A stretch of 64,000 bases of DNA from Echeneis naucrates (Eukaryota > Chordata > Actinopteri > Carangiformes > Echeneidae). Shown piece by piece: positions 35,581 to 46,844 of the stretch. How positions within the stretch are numbered: the stretch's first letter is position 1; each line of letters begins with the position of its first letter. The translations under genes were made by a program, and so were the position numbers. Below the pieces are notes generated by a model that worked only from the letters and a program-made list of their open reading frames with translations, had not been told where the DNA came from and did not search any database. The stretch lies in NCBI RefSeq assembly GCF_900963305.1, contig NC_042532.1, positions 12,011,207 through 12,075,206 on the forward strand, in the 5' to 3' direction.

Positions 35581-38500
35581 TCACTGCTTCAGCCTATCCT
35601 TCTTCTGCTTCTGTTTTTTTTGACATCTTTTTAATTTCTGTTTCTTCTTCTGTATTGAAACAGTGGTTAGGGCACTTTCCATCCCTGAACGTGGCATGTG
35701 AGGCAGGGAGAGCTTTCCCATTTGAGTGGGATACTTGGTCTTTATCACATTCTTGAACACAGGCTGGGATAGCAAATATTTCAAATGCTTTTTCATCACT
35801 TTCACCGTCTTCTGCATCTCCCTGTCAGCCTCCTCATCCCTTCCTCCACCTGTGGACATACATTTTATGTTTATGAATGGATTTAACATGTAAATGAATT
35901 TCTTTACTGTCACGGGTATGGTTATGTCGGTCTCACCAAGTAAAAGATCATCATCCAGGTCCACCTCCAGGGCTTCTGCAGCATGTCTCAACCAGGAGTT
36001 GTGCTTCTTCTCCCTGCTGTTATGGAACTCGATCTTTTCTATCTTCCAGGCCAGGTTCACACGCTCCTGCGAAGCAAACGCACCAAATAGTAAATAAAAA
36101 AATATTTTGTTTAATGTCACAAAGACATGACCTAATGGTATCTTACCTTTATGACTTCCATACATTTGGTCTCTATGGGGAACATTGGAAGATCTTCATC
36201 CTTTCCAAGAGTCTTGTAAATCTTTCTGAAGTTCATCATATCGTCTGGGCCTATTAGCAGCAAACTGAGACCCTGTTTAGTGGCTCTTGCCGTTCTACCA
36301 CTGCGATGGACATAAGTCTCAGATGTCCTAGGAACCTGATATACACAGCAGCACATTATTAAAATAACTTTATCTGATCAATTTGGATTTGACGATTAGT
36401 CTAGTGGCTTTACACTACTGCAGTTAACAGAACATTTACCTTTCAGTTAGTAACCCAATATGAGCTCAACAGCAGACTCAGCGTTGTATGGTGGTTAGTG
36501 TTATGGCTAATTGGTAATCTAACCTGTGCGGTTCAAAACCAATCTGAGGATTTAGCTCTATCAAAGATGGTAAATGTTTGAGAGATCTGTTAAAACAAAT
36601 TACCTGGTAATGGATGACATGCTCAACATCGGGGATATCCAGTCCTCTTGCAGCCACATCAGTAGTCAGCAGAACGCAACTGGGAATTAAATCCAGAGCC
36701 AGTTTAGCAAAACACAAAACAAATTAAAATAACTGACTGAAAGTTACCAAATGAAGCTGCATCATTTTTTTTTAAACTGCAGTTTGACTTGGTAAGTGCT
36801 TTTTTTGTCTGAGTAAGAACATGCTACGGTAGCAGCAGTACACAGATACAAACATGACTGTAAGGCATGTAAACATCCAACTTTATGAGTGAATAAAAAT
36901 CCTGTATGAAAGTCTGGAAATTGAAGCTCTTACCTTTCAACATTAAAAATGGCCTAGGATCAAAAACTGTTTATTCAGCATTTTAAGTGTATTTAGATCT
37001 TGAAGCTTTAAGATTCCTACAGCAATGAAAAGGATTTGTTTGTAAAATTGCTGTGGTTTCAAACTTGGAAATGATTGAACATATTTTGCAAATATGCATT
37101 ATGATACAACCCAAAGATGGAACTACTGATGTAAATCAATCCAGGCACCAAATGGGCCCCTGAGCATCTGCTTGTGATTGACTGATTGTTATGGATCATC
37201 ACAGGCACAATTGCTGGAGAATGTCTCCCTAAGGTGACTGAGTTCAGACTACTACTCCAACTGAGTGCAACACTCACCTCTCCCTCTCAGCAAACCTTTC
37301 CAGGTTTTTGAGACGTTGTTTCTGGTGCATGCTGGCATGAAGAGGCAGTGGGATGCAGTCCAATATGACCAGCAGGGAGTGCAACCTCTTGATACATTCT
37401 ATGCTGTTGGCAAACACCATGGTGCGCCCGGGGTACTGCAGGAGGAAGTAATAAAGATAGAAGTCTTTCTCCTCTTTTTGACAGTGGATTCTTGTCTCAG
37501 TCAGCGTCTCTGCTGTTGCCTCCTTCCTAGTGAGGTCGATGATTTTGGGTTTGGCTTTGATCCCCACTTTCTCCATGAGAATTTCAAGTTTGGCCTTCTG
37601 GTCCAGATTCTTCTTCTTCTGAAGCACACGGGTGGGAAGACTGTGAACCATGGTCAGTGTGGCGGAGAACACAAATGTTTGCCTCGTGGGATTAAAGTGA
37701 ACAGTGTTCAGCATCTCCAGCAGGCTCTCCAGTTCTGCGAAGTGGCCTCTCTCTACCATGCGATCAGCTTCGTCAATGACCAGGCACCTGGGGTGTGGCA
37801 CAGTATAAAAATATATATATATATAAAATGCAACAAAGGCATACACCGGCTTATATCTTACAGATATTCATTACACTCCAAATGTTGAGATTTGGTTTAA
37901 CTCTAAAGATGATTTTTTCCTGTTGTAAAAAGATAGGAATGGAACACATTCATCAAAACTCTTCTCCTGACTTGGCAGTCTTCTTTAAAGAGATGAGTAC
38001 AGTCGAGGCAACTGCCAGGTGCACAGCCGAGCCAATCGAGTCAGCATTTAGGTCTTTAAGGGATAAACACAGAGCTCCATTCGGTGCTGCCAAGTCAGGA
38101 TACTACTTAAAATACAAGATCCTACTCAGATCTGGCCAATTTCTGGATGGCATTCAAATTCTATAAAAACAAAGTCAGCGCCTGTGGATTCTGTTTAGCT
38201 CTCACAAAACATTTTGCTGCTGCTGGTCTTTTATTTGAAGGAGACTGCAGAAGAACTTTTAATGCCATATATATCTTGGCTTTGTTCATTTCAAGTATAT
38301 TCATACACCATTACAGAACACATAATATAATGTAACTATTTCAGGCTTAAATTATATTCCGCATCGTCCATTTTAGGAAATCGTGCTTTGTGTCCTGTCC
38401 ATATACAGTAATAACAATACAAAGATCACTGTGACCTTTACAAATTAAGACTCCATGCCTGTCAAAAACACAACTCTTTTATTTAACAAGATTATTCCCA

Positions 38501-40294
38501 CCAATAACCTTAACGTTATGTTTAACTCAGCCTGTCCTTTTATTTCTATATTTATACCCTCATACAGACTGCTGAACATCTTCTATAGCTAAACATGGTA
38601 GAGCTAAACAACTGTTAGCATTTGAATAATAATAAAAAAACAAACAAACAGGTGCAGACTTTGACTTACCTTAGCTGTCTGAGGTTCAGGAGATGTGGAT
38701 GCCTCTCCTTGATTAAATCCCACAAACGTCCCGGAGTTGCGATGATTATCTCAGGCCTGTGTTTTAGCATCCTCCTCTGTTTCTGTTGGGCCATTCCACC
38801 CACGACGATTGCTGTTTTGATGTCTTCAGCACAGTAACATCCTCAGTATTTTGACAGTAATAAAGCTATTAGAAATTAGCCTAACATCATTGGGTTGAAT
38901 TACTTACCTGTGAATTTGGCGACAGCGTCAATGTGATGTTTGACCTGAACAGCTAGCTCCCTGGTGGGAGTGAGAACCAGGCCAAGGAGGGGCTGGTTCT
39001 GATCAGGTTTTTTTTCTGCTTCAGCTGTGGCGTCAAAGTCAAACTCTGCATTTTCAATCACTTGAACACATCCGAGTGTTTGATCCTCATCACCTTCTTC
39101 CTCTTCTTCACTGCCATGCTCGCTTGCATTTTCATCGGAATCACCTTCGCCCTGCTCTTCCTCTGCATCAATGTTGCCCTCCTGTTCCTCTTCTGTTATG
39201 GATTCAGCATCATTTTCTGACTTCAAAGTAGGTAAATACAAACTCTCAACCTCTGTGGTTAGTTTTGTGTTGATATCAACAGATTTATCTAAACCTTTTT
39301 TCCACTCCAGGATGGTGTGTATCATGGGAATGCCAAAAGCCAATGTCTTACCACTACCTGTAAAGACAATGATAATATTAACTTCATATGCAAGAGCAAA
39401 AACAGAAAAAAAAAAGCTTTGACAGGAAGAATGACGTTTCATCTCACCTGTCTCAGCTGCCCCCAGTATATCCATACGATCCCTTATAGCTGGAGGTAAT
39501 GCCAGGGCTTGAATTGGTGTGGGTGACCCAAATCCAAGGCTGCTCAGTGCCGTTAGGACTGGGGAGGGAACAAACAGGTCCTTCCATGCACCCACATCAG
39601 CATCTTTATCATTTGAGCCAGATAGTGCAGCATTTGTCCAGTTCTTTGTTTGCTTTTTAGGAGGTTTTGTCCCTTTGTCTTGAGAGGATTTTTTACTCTC
39701 CAGAGTTGGAAGTTGTGATGATGGCTCTGTGTCTGGTTCTTTCCCAGTTTCATTTTCTATCTGCTGCTTCTGTTTATTTTTCTTCTTTTTGTTGCTCTTT
39801 TTTGCAGTTTTTGGCTGGATGCTATCTTCAGAGCTGATAGCTGAAGGCTCTGAAGAATCTTCTTTAGCTGTCTCCTCTTCTTTGGCAGCTCCATCCTTCA
39901 CTGTTGTAGAAACTGTGTCTTGTTTTTCTGATTCCTTTGCTGAATGTTTCTTAGTTTTCTTCTTCTTGGTTTTTTTCTTGACTGGCTCAGCTGTTTCTTC
40001 TCCCTCATTGCTCTCCACGCCTGCCTCACCCTCCTCTTCCTTACTGGCCTTTCTCTTCTTTGCCTTTCTCTTCTCCTTCTTTTTGAGCTCTTTAGCTTCT
40101 TTGGCTGCAGCCTTTTCTGAGTCAACCAGATGGTAATTTGTCAGCTCCTCGAAACACACCAGCCCCTCCATGCCCTCCTCTGAGAACAGGGTGGGATCTA
40201 GCTCTATCGCTTTCCATTTGCCTTTCACATGAATGCTCCGTTTGGCTTGTTTCTGGAGACCAGAGGACAGCCGCTTCATCTTCTTTGTCTTCAT
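35581..40294 (-). CDS. ddx24: DDX24, DEAD-box ATP-dependent RNA helicase
   Basis: DDX24 is a nucleolar DEAD-box helicase linked to ribosome biogenesis. Eight minus-strand coding exons are 40294-39448, 39357-38908, 38823-38670, 37787-37278, 36679-36604, 36335-36147, 36066-35937 and 35849-35581, giving 874 residues (human 859). A long Lys/Glu-rich N-terminus holds nuclear and nucleolar-type basic runs. The helicase motifs are all visible: Q-like region GFGSPTPIQ, motif I AAETGSGKT (~279-287), Ia PTRELAVQV, Ib TPGR, II DEAD (489-492), III SAT (525-527), V TDVAARGLDIP (from 660), VI HRSGRTAR (689-696). A large acidic insertion separates motifs I and Ia, a known DDX24 peculiarity. The C-terminus is a Lys/Gln tail. 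A noncoding first exon probably ends at a GTAAGG donor near 40474; coding starts just after an acceptor at 40299-40300. Confidence 0.94.
36483..36560 (+). repeat. tRNA-like SINE head fragment in a DDX24 intron
   Basis: GGTGGTTAGTG (A-box-like, from 36490) and GGTTCAAAACC (B-box, 36530-36540) lie 30 bp apart, the spacing of an internal Pol III promoter. The arms do not pair as a functional tRNA. It is probably a decayed SINE in the intron between DDX24 coding exons 5 and 6. Confidence 0.35.
37788..38669 (-). other. DDX24 intron 3, with a 14-bp inverted repeat
   Basis: This 882-bp intron contains TCCTGACTTGGCAG at 37965-37978 and its exact complement at 38087-38100, 108 bp apart. The arms could close a stem-loop. 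I cannot assign the loop to a known RNA or mobile element. A short AT microsatellite lies near 37807-37824. Confidence 0.5.
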
Positions 40295-41489
40295 TTTGCT
40301 ACAAACACAACAAAGCGAGTGAGGCCAACACATGCCACATCTTCAGAGCATTTAGCAACACACGCGTATCTACACCACCGTTGGACAGACAGCTTGATAA
40401 CAAGTTGACTACTAAACCTTATTTGCGCAAAAACAAAACCACACAACAACACTGGAATCACACGCCTTACCGTAACTTTCTGAGGTTTTGTGGGACGTCG
40501 GAAATATGATTACAACCATGCACTACACGAGGGCGCAGCCATGACAGAGTTGGTCACGTGGTTTCAAAAAACTTTATTTGTCGAACAACCGGGAAAGAGC
40601 CGAAGATCCGTAGTTATGAGTCGTGAACGAATCACTCATTTCTACACGGAGCCTGATTAGCGGCCATGAGACAAGTGAACGAGAGACTCAGGACCTGAAG
40701 ACCCGTACTTTTGAGTCGTGAGCGAATCAGTCGCTGAGTGCAGAGAGCCTGTTGGAAACGTGAAGTGGTTGGTGGTGAACCGGGCCGCTGCCTAAGACTA
40801 TTCCTCCTGTCTCGGACGGTCACCCAGCCGCCCTGACTAGATCCCGGCTGCCCGAGGAGCTGCTTCAGGTCGGCCCGCACCGGCTGCAGGGGGGCGGCTA
40901 GCTAAGGTGCGGAGCCGCGACTCTAATTTCTGCCATCATCCTGAATCTATTAGCCCTAATCTACAATCAAAACAGGAGGCAGAGGAGGAACCAGACATGG
41001 AGCACACAGGACAGGAGAGGAGACAGACAGCTGAACAGTTTAGGGAAAGAGAGAAGAGGCTGAAATCTGAGATAAGTACAAGTTTGATAACAGTTTACTG
41101 TCTATGGATCAACCTCCACAGACCTCCACTGACTGGACCCCCAGACCCCCCCGGAGTTTAGACTGTGTTCATTGTGTCCATATAATATCTGTTCTGTGAC
41201 TGACTCCTGCTGGATAGGAAGCAAAAAACAGAAATTCAAACTCCAGTTTCCTTTCCTTTCCTGATCCCTTAAAGTGGAGCTGTGTGGATATTAACCAGCT
41301 GTTTTAGCACCATATCTCATGTGCCACAAGCATCAACATACAGTTCAATATAGTTACTTTGTGTTTGTAAACCTACAAAAAGAGCTGTGTGTCTGTCATG
41401 TTGGGAAGTAAAGCACATTGCAGTGTAAAGGTGAGACAGTGTGTCTCTGTATGTCTTATTGTGTGAATGATGTGGATTTCCCTCAGTTT

Positions 41490-41501
41490 AAATATATATA
41501 T

Positions 41502-41554
<53 letters not shown>
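41490..41554. repeat. (TA)n microsatellite
   Basis: A nearly pure alternating TA run of about 65 bp lies inside the repeat region between DDX24 and SERPINA10. It creates spurious Tyr/Ile-rich frames on both strands. Confidence 0.95.
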
Positions 41555-41558
<4 letters not shown>

Positions 41559-41670
41559 ATCTATGATATTTATAATATCAAAGTAACATAATATTGCAGC
41601 TGTATATGAACTGCGATATAAATGAAAAATACAGATGGAGGCTGCTGATATAGCAGTTTTGTGCCATGTG

Positions 41671-41827
41671 GCTTGAGCAGCATGGTGGTCAGTGCTGTCG
41701 CCCCACAATGAGAAAGTCGCAGGTTCAATTCCGGCCAAGGCAGCTGTGAAGTGGGGTTAATTGGTGACTCTAAATTGTCCACATTGTGAGTGATGGACTG
41801 GGCATGGAAAAGTGGTAGATGGATTAT
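41671..41827 (+). repeat. Fish tRNA-derived SINE, 3'-truncated
   Basis: The text reads like a familiar fish repeat: an A-box-like head (GCATGGTGGTCAGTGCTGTC), a B-box GGTTCAATTCC (41722-41732), and the tail phrase GGTTAATTGGTGACTCTAAA, ending near GGATGGATTA-type text. Part of the usual middle section is missing, so this is a truncated copy. Family resemblance is from memory. Confidence 0.6.
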
Positions 41828-42021
41828 GATATTGATGACTAGACTGGGACCCCTCCAGAGACTAGACTGGACCAGACCCCTCCACAGAGACCAGACCGTG
41901 AGCGAATCAGCCACTCCTACACAGAGAATATGCAGCAGAATGAACGGATCTGAGCTAGTGGACCAGGGAAAAAAGAACAAGATGACTTGTTACTCCCGAG
42001 TCATACAAAAGGTTAACTGTG

Positions 42022-42057
42022 AAAGTGATGTGTTGTTCACGAACAACACATCACTTT
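42022..42057. repeat. Hairpin, 17-bp perfect stem with 2-nt loop
   Basis: AAAGTGATGTGTTGTTC at 42022-42038 is followed by AC and then by its exact complement to 42057. It marks the right edge of the reiterated repeat region and may be a transposon terminus. Confidence 0.85.
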
Positions 42058-42505
42058 TCAGCACTGTTTGGCATTAAGGACATTTTCTGAAATCAGCATG
42101 AATTTGCCATTAACCAAAGAACAACAAAAACACATGAAAGAACAGTGTGTGGCAGTACAGTGTCTATCAATGAATAGTAAAAGGTCTGAGATAAAATTAT
42201 CCTGTAAACTGTGAAAAGGGGGATATAAAGCCAGGTTCAGGTATATTTCTTAACTTTTCTTAGTCATTGACTATCTAATCTATTGAGCAGTAGTGAATAT
42301 TGTGTAAATCATTGAGTATTTTACTTAAACAGAAAGGCTCTGAAATTGCAAAAATACATTTCTCAGTAAAATACTGTGGATGTCTTATTTAGGTACCCAG
42401 AAATGTTCCTGCTTACAATGAGTTTTTCTCACTAGTGTGCTGTTGGAGAGCTGAAAGGCTTTATTCCTGATTACATCCCAAAGAACAGTACATCAATGTA
42501 AAGGT

Positions 42506-42511
42506 TTTATT
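42506..42511 (-). terminator. Candidate SERPINA10 poly(A) signal
   Basis: TTTATT on the plus strand is AATAAA on the minus strand. It lies about 100 bp after the SERPINA10 stop codon at 42612, a normal distance. Confidence 0.5.
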
Positions 42512-42611
42512 AATAGTCATCACAAAAGGGCTTTTACAGAACACACCAACATAACAATTTCAAATCATTTTGCCTTTTGCAAGCTTGAATAAACATGATG
42601 TGTGCGCACTG

Positions 42612-44282
42612 CTAGTTTCTGGTGGGGTCAATCACCCTTCCCATGAACAACAGGCAGTTTGTTTCTTCGTGGTATATGAAGAAGAAAAACGGTCTGTTGA
42701 CAGTGAAGGTCCTGGGTAAGGAATATGGAGTAATGCCAGTTGTTGTGGCGGCTGCTGCAGTGGTGCCTGTCTCATCCAGCTCAATCACGGCCTTGTGCAG
42801 CACCTGAGATTTTACAGTTGAGACCAAGGTCATCATTTGCAGACTGGAACGTGTCAACATGTTGTTACAGCATGGCAAAATTGAAAACCTACTTCAGACA
42901 CTTTGATGGCACCGTCTTTGCTCAGCCTTGTCAAATTGGCTGAATTGCTGAAGACACTGGCCATGCCCATGTACGGTAGAAGATTGTGCAGGGAATACGA
43001 CTGCATCATCTTGAATTTGGGCATGTTGACTTCCATTTTCCTGTGAACAAGACAAAGTTAGACGCAAGTACACTCCTTTGTATTTAACAGTAGGTATATG
43101 TTATCTAATAATTTTAACTTTAGCTACTGTATGCTTGTGAGAGCAGCCTCCCATAGAAGACAAAGTCCGTAACAATGATAGCTGAAAGATTCTAAATATG
43201 GTTGATAAAAATAATATAAAAGTTAAGTCTAACAAATAGGTGTAAAATGTTACATTTCTCCATATGACTGGCACCTATGCACTTACACTTTTTTCAGCCC
43301 TCTGACCCAGCTGAGGAACTTCTGAGCAGTGATCTCATCATCAATTACAGTGTAGTCCTTGCCTTTGTTGGGTAAAAGGATAAGCATGGAGACGCCTCCG
43401 TGATATGGCAGCTTCAGCACTTTGACTCCAAGAGAAATGTCTTCCATCACGTAGAACTTATCCTCTACAAACATCATTGGCACTTGCACAATATTATAGT
43501 TGTCAATGTAGAAGGGGGCACTTTGGGTGAAATTGGGGTTGAATGGAATCTGCCAGGCACCTATGGAAGATATAATGCTGCGTAACTGTGTGGGCTTAAA
43601 GGGCAGACATCAAAGCACTTCAAATGATGCAGAGTATTTAATAGCCTGAAGCAAAGAATAAAGCATGATTAATCTTACCCTGGAAGAAAATCGTGTCAAT
43701 TAACATGAGCTGAGTGATTGGGTCCAGGGTTGAAATCATTTCTACCACTTTGTCATCAGTTTTCTTCTTGATGTAATTATTGATGAACCGGGCACTCCGT
43801 AATGTATCTGAAAAGTCTACCATCTGGATGTCAGCGTGAAAAAAAGTTTTGATCTTGTTCTCAAATTCTTTCTCGACCTCAAACTGCTGGTGCATAAAGA
43901 GGGCCATTCCTTGGTCCAGTTTCAGTGATCCATTCTGTGTGATGTTGTCATGAAGGAGTTTGAAAAGTGTGGGGATAAGTTCTGGCTGGTTAGCCCTTTC
44001 CAGCTCCTCCAGCTTTAGACCCTGAAGTAACTCTGCATGTGTGACGCCGCCAGTACCCATCAAGAGAGCAGCGAAACTGGTGGAGATGCTCATAGGAGAA
44101 AAAAAAATGTTCTTGTCGTGGTAACTGGATATTTCTCTGTAAAGGTTCATGGCAAAGTCCATATTTTTGATGGAAAGATCTGAGATAGAGGGACTTGTAA
44201 GTTGTCCTTGGTGGACAGGGGCAAGGAAGCACATGTAGGTTAGAGCAAAAATTAATCCCATCTTCATCCTTTGCAACATCAT
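42612..44282 (-). CDS. serpina10: SERPINA10, protein Z-dependent protease inhibitor
   Basis: SERPINA10 is a secreted clade A serpin that inhibits factor Xa (with protein Z) and factor XIa. Four coding exons, 44282-43679, 43560-43287, 43040-42893 and 42803-42612, give 405 residues. A hydrophobic signal peptide (GLIFALTYMCFLAP) is followed by the serpin fold: NIFFSPMSISTSFAALLMG near the N-terminus and RPFFFFIYHEE near the C-terminus. The reactive loop has Glu353 at P17, a small-residue hinge and ITPYSLPR, which places P1-P1' at Tyr369-Ser370. A P1 Tyr is the hallmark of mammalian ZPI (ITAYSMPP) and argues against the Met-P1 alpha-1-antitrypsin paralogues. Synteny with DDX24 agrees. Met1 or Met2 could start translation. 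A noncoding exon ending at 44498 lies upstream. Confidence 0.87.
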
Positions 44283-44550
44283 GATTTCAGTCTGGTAAGG
44301 ACAATCTGAAACACACAGACATGTAGATGGCAAAGTGTTAAAGAAGCACGACTTAACAGTAGTATGATGATCTAGAAAAATAAATAAATCTTTTCAGCAT
44401 ATTAATCCTTATTATCTAAATCACAATGATGACACTTTTTTTTTTTTTACAGATAATTGCCACTGAAACACATAAAATAACCAAATGTCATACGTACCAT
44501 TCAGCCTGAGGAAGAATGCATCTAAGAGCTCCATCTATTATTTGGAGAGG

Positions 44551-44587
44551 CAAAGTACAAGTGTGCTCTGATGGTTATATATTAACC
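44551..44587 (-). promoter_or_regulatory. Probable SERPINA10 liver-type promoter
   Basis: On the minus strand GGTTAATATATAACC (44587-44573) combines a near-palindromic HNF1-like site (11 of 13 consensus positions) with a TATA box. About 80 bp downstream is the donor of a short noncoding exon (GTACGT, exon end 44498). CAAAGTACA (44551-44559, plus strand) resembles an HNF4 half-site pair. Both factors drive hepatocyte genes, fitting a plasma serpin. Function is inferred from sequence. Confidence 0.5.
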
Positions 44588-44650
44588 ACAACATGCTGGC
44601 TGTTGTGTGTTGATCAGAAATGTTTATTGAACATTGAGGACCGCTTTTCC

Positions 44651-44857
44651 CAGGGGTCACCAATTCTGGCACTGGAACATATTTTAGACGTTTCCCTGCT
44701 CCAACACATCTGGTTCAATGGATTAGCTAGTTAGTCATCTAGTCAAACTCTGCTGAGGTCGAATAAGTAGCTGATCATTTGAATCAGGTGTGTTGGGAAA
44801 CTAATCAAAATCATGCAGGGCAGTAGCCCCTGCCAGGACCAGAGTTGGTGACCCCTG
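44651..44857. mobile_element. Non-autonomous hAT-like MITE, 207 bp
   Basis: The ends are terminal inverted repeats: CAGGGGTCACCAA on the left and TTGGTGACCCCTG on the right, 13 bp perfect with imperfect extension. The flanking 8-mers GCTTTTCC (44643-44650) and TCTTATCC (44858-44865) agree at 6 of 8 positions, consistent with a decayed 8-bp hAT target duplication. There is no open reading frame. It lies just upstream of SERPINA10. Confidence 0.75.
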
Positions 44858-44865
44858 TCTTATCC

Positions 44866-46844
44866 AGATGTGATGTCACAACAGCCACTAGCATTAATAT
44901 AACAAATAATATAATAAGACATAGAAAACACAAGGAGGAGTGAATGTCACTTTAATCCTGGAACAAGAACTAATACATTAAATGAAAGAATGTGCTGTGG
45001 TATCATGTGAAATATAACAAAAATGAGGAATTAGTACTTATTCTAAGAATTCATGAATGTAAAAATATTGCAAAGGATAAAAAAAAAAATACCAGCATTT
45101 TATAATCTTTCACATATGCATTTAAATATAAAAAAGCCATAATAATGAAATCATGGAATCTTCATGGAGGTCATCCAGCACAGAAGTTCAGGTTTTGCAG
45201 GATTTCCAATACTCGTAGAGACCTGAAAATGTGTGCTAAATGGTTCCAGAGTACATTTCAACTGTAAACAAATCTAATTGTAATTATTTTAATTGTTTAG
45301 TGTGGTTTATTCAGCCACATTGCGTCTTTACTTTTCAGGATTTAACCGAAGCGTGCAGAGGACAGGTCAATAGATTTGAACAAGTTTGGGTTGGAATCAA
45401 ATACAAAAAGAGAGAGAAAAAGAACATTATTGACAATATATGCATAATTCCATGTTCTTATTGGTTTGTTCTTTGGATTTTATCTTGCGCAAATCGGAGA
45501 TCAAATAACAGACTCCCCTCATGCTGTATTTTACTCAAATTTCCAAAGGTCATTAATCAGCCAGTGGCTTCCATGTTTTACCTTATCTGAAATTCAGTTC
45601 AAATCAATGTATCTTTTTACACCTCATGTGTATAGCACTGCTGTAAGTATTAATGGAATCAATTTGATGAACTACTTCAGGGGCTGTAGCTGTAAATTGT
45701 GAAGACTACATCATTTAAAAGAAATCTTTTGTTGATTCCCTACACAGTTCAAATACTAAATACTGATAAACAGAAACAACATACACCCATATTAGGTAGG
45801 CTGGTAGGACATGTTTTTTTTTTGGTTTCAAGTGATCATACTATGCTGGAAAAAACATTGTACTCATCTATCAGCTAGTTTCATGATTACATCCCTGTTT
45901 CCTCACCACAACTGAACTTATTCTGGACAAGATATGAAACAAACAAAAAGAATCATTCTAAAGCATCTTGGATTCAACAAAGTACTCCATAGAATGTTGT
46001 TGTTCACTGTCCTTGCAAACTGGATAAAAACTTTATAATCTTAAATTCTATTATGCCTGCTTATAAGCTTAAAGGGTAACAACAAAGCTACAACATCAAA
46101 AATATGTTGTATGTCTGAATACCTTGGGAATTCACTGTCAGATGTTTACAAGTGAAATTGTTGATGATGTCAGGAATAAATAATCCACAAAAGTTAATGT
46201 TGTTGGATAAAAGTTGTTTTGGTACATTGCAAAAACCAATGAATTCAAAAGCATACTTTTCTGGTGGGGAGGGCACTGGAGTCGCATATTATCTCCTATA
46301 CAACCCAAGTCCAATACAAGGGTAGGAGACTTTGTCTTTATCTGTCAAGTTTTTATTTGTGGTCAAAACAAGAGTCCCCTATGAGTCATAGAACACTCAC
46401 CCCTGTATGTATTTAGCCCAAGCAAATAATCACACACTTTGCATGTGATTCCTTCCAAACCTTTTCTAGAGAAACAAAAAAAACAAAAACAAAACAAAAC
46501 AAAAAAAAAAAAACAAGAATAAAAAACTGTATAGAATAGAAATAGAAGGCGCCATGGTACAAAGGCAATTGCAAACTTGGATTAACTGCATCATGAGCTC
46601 CTGTGGTCATCCTTCTTCCAGCCTCAGTACCTTACTGAGTTAGATTGGACTCACTGCTGCCTTTTCTTGGTCATTGTTCTCTTCTCTGTGGCCTGTCTGC
46701 GAACTAACCAGGGGAAATGGGTCAGCCCTCTGACTGTCCTTTGGTTCGCATGTGCAAAAGGTTAGAGGAAGGAGCAAAGCTACCCCTGTCTGGGGTTGCC
46801 AATCCAGGCAGCTGGTAAACAACACGGGCAAACCTTTCACAACT
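44866..46844. other. SERPINA10-ATXN3 spacer and ATXN3 3' UTR
   Basis: This is AT-rich sequence without a recognisable gene. On the minus strand I looked for a further ATXN3 exon encoding a third ubiquitin-interacting motif and found none. Short A-rich runs occur near 45081-45090 and 46467-46513. AATAAA on the minus strand lies at 46357-46352 and may end ATXN3. Confidence 0.5.

Larger units (their letters stand above)
40541..42060. repeat. Reiterated GTGAACGAATC repeat region of unassigned family
   Basis: The motif GAGTCGTGAACGAATCACTC (40618-40637) recurs as a variant at 40713-40732 and again at 41896-41915, each followed by related CACGGAGCCT or CACAGAGAAT text. The region ends in a 17-bp-stem hairpin (42022-42057) carrying GTTCACGAACAACACATCAC. 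Similar GTTCGTGAACGA-rich text is common in fish interspersed repeats, from memory. A SINE and a (TA)n run are embedded in it. I could not define a left terminus or a coding region. Confidence 0.45.

Noticed and set aside
37265-37888. Plus-strand 207-codon frame
   Set aside because: It is the reverse complement of the DDX24 exon carrying the DEAD and SAT motifs.
39729-40136. Plus-strand 135-codon hydrophobic frame
   Set aside because: It is antisense to the Lys/Glu-rich first coding exon of DDX24; GAA/AAG codons read backward give Phe/Leu/Ser.
40298-42612. Interval where human has IFI27 and PPP4R4
   Set aside because: I looked for ISG12-type glycine-rich membrane exons and HEAT-repeat exons and found only repeats and promoter sequence.
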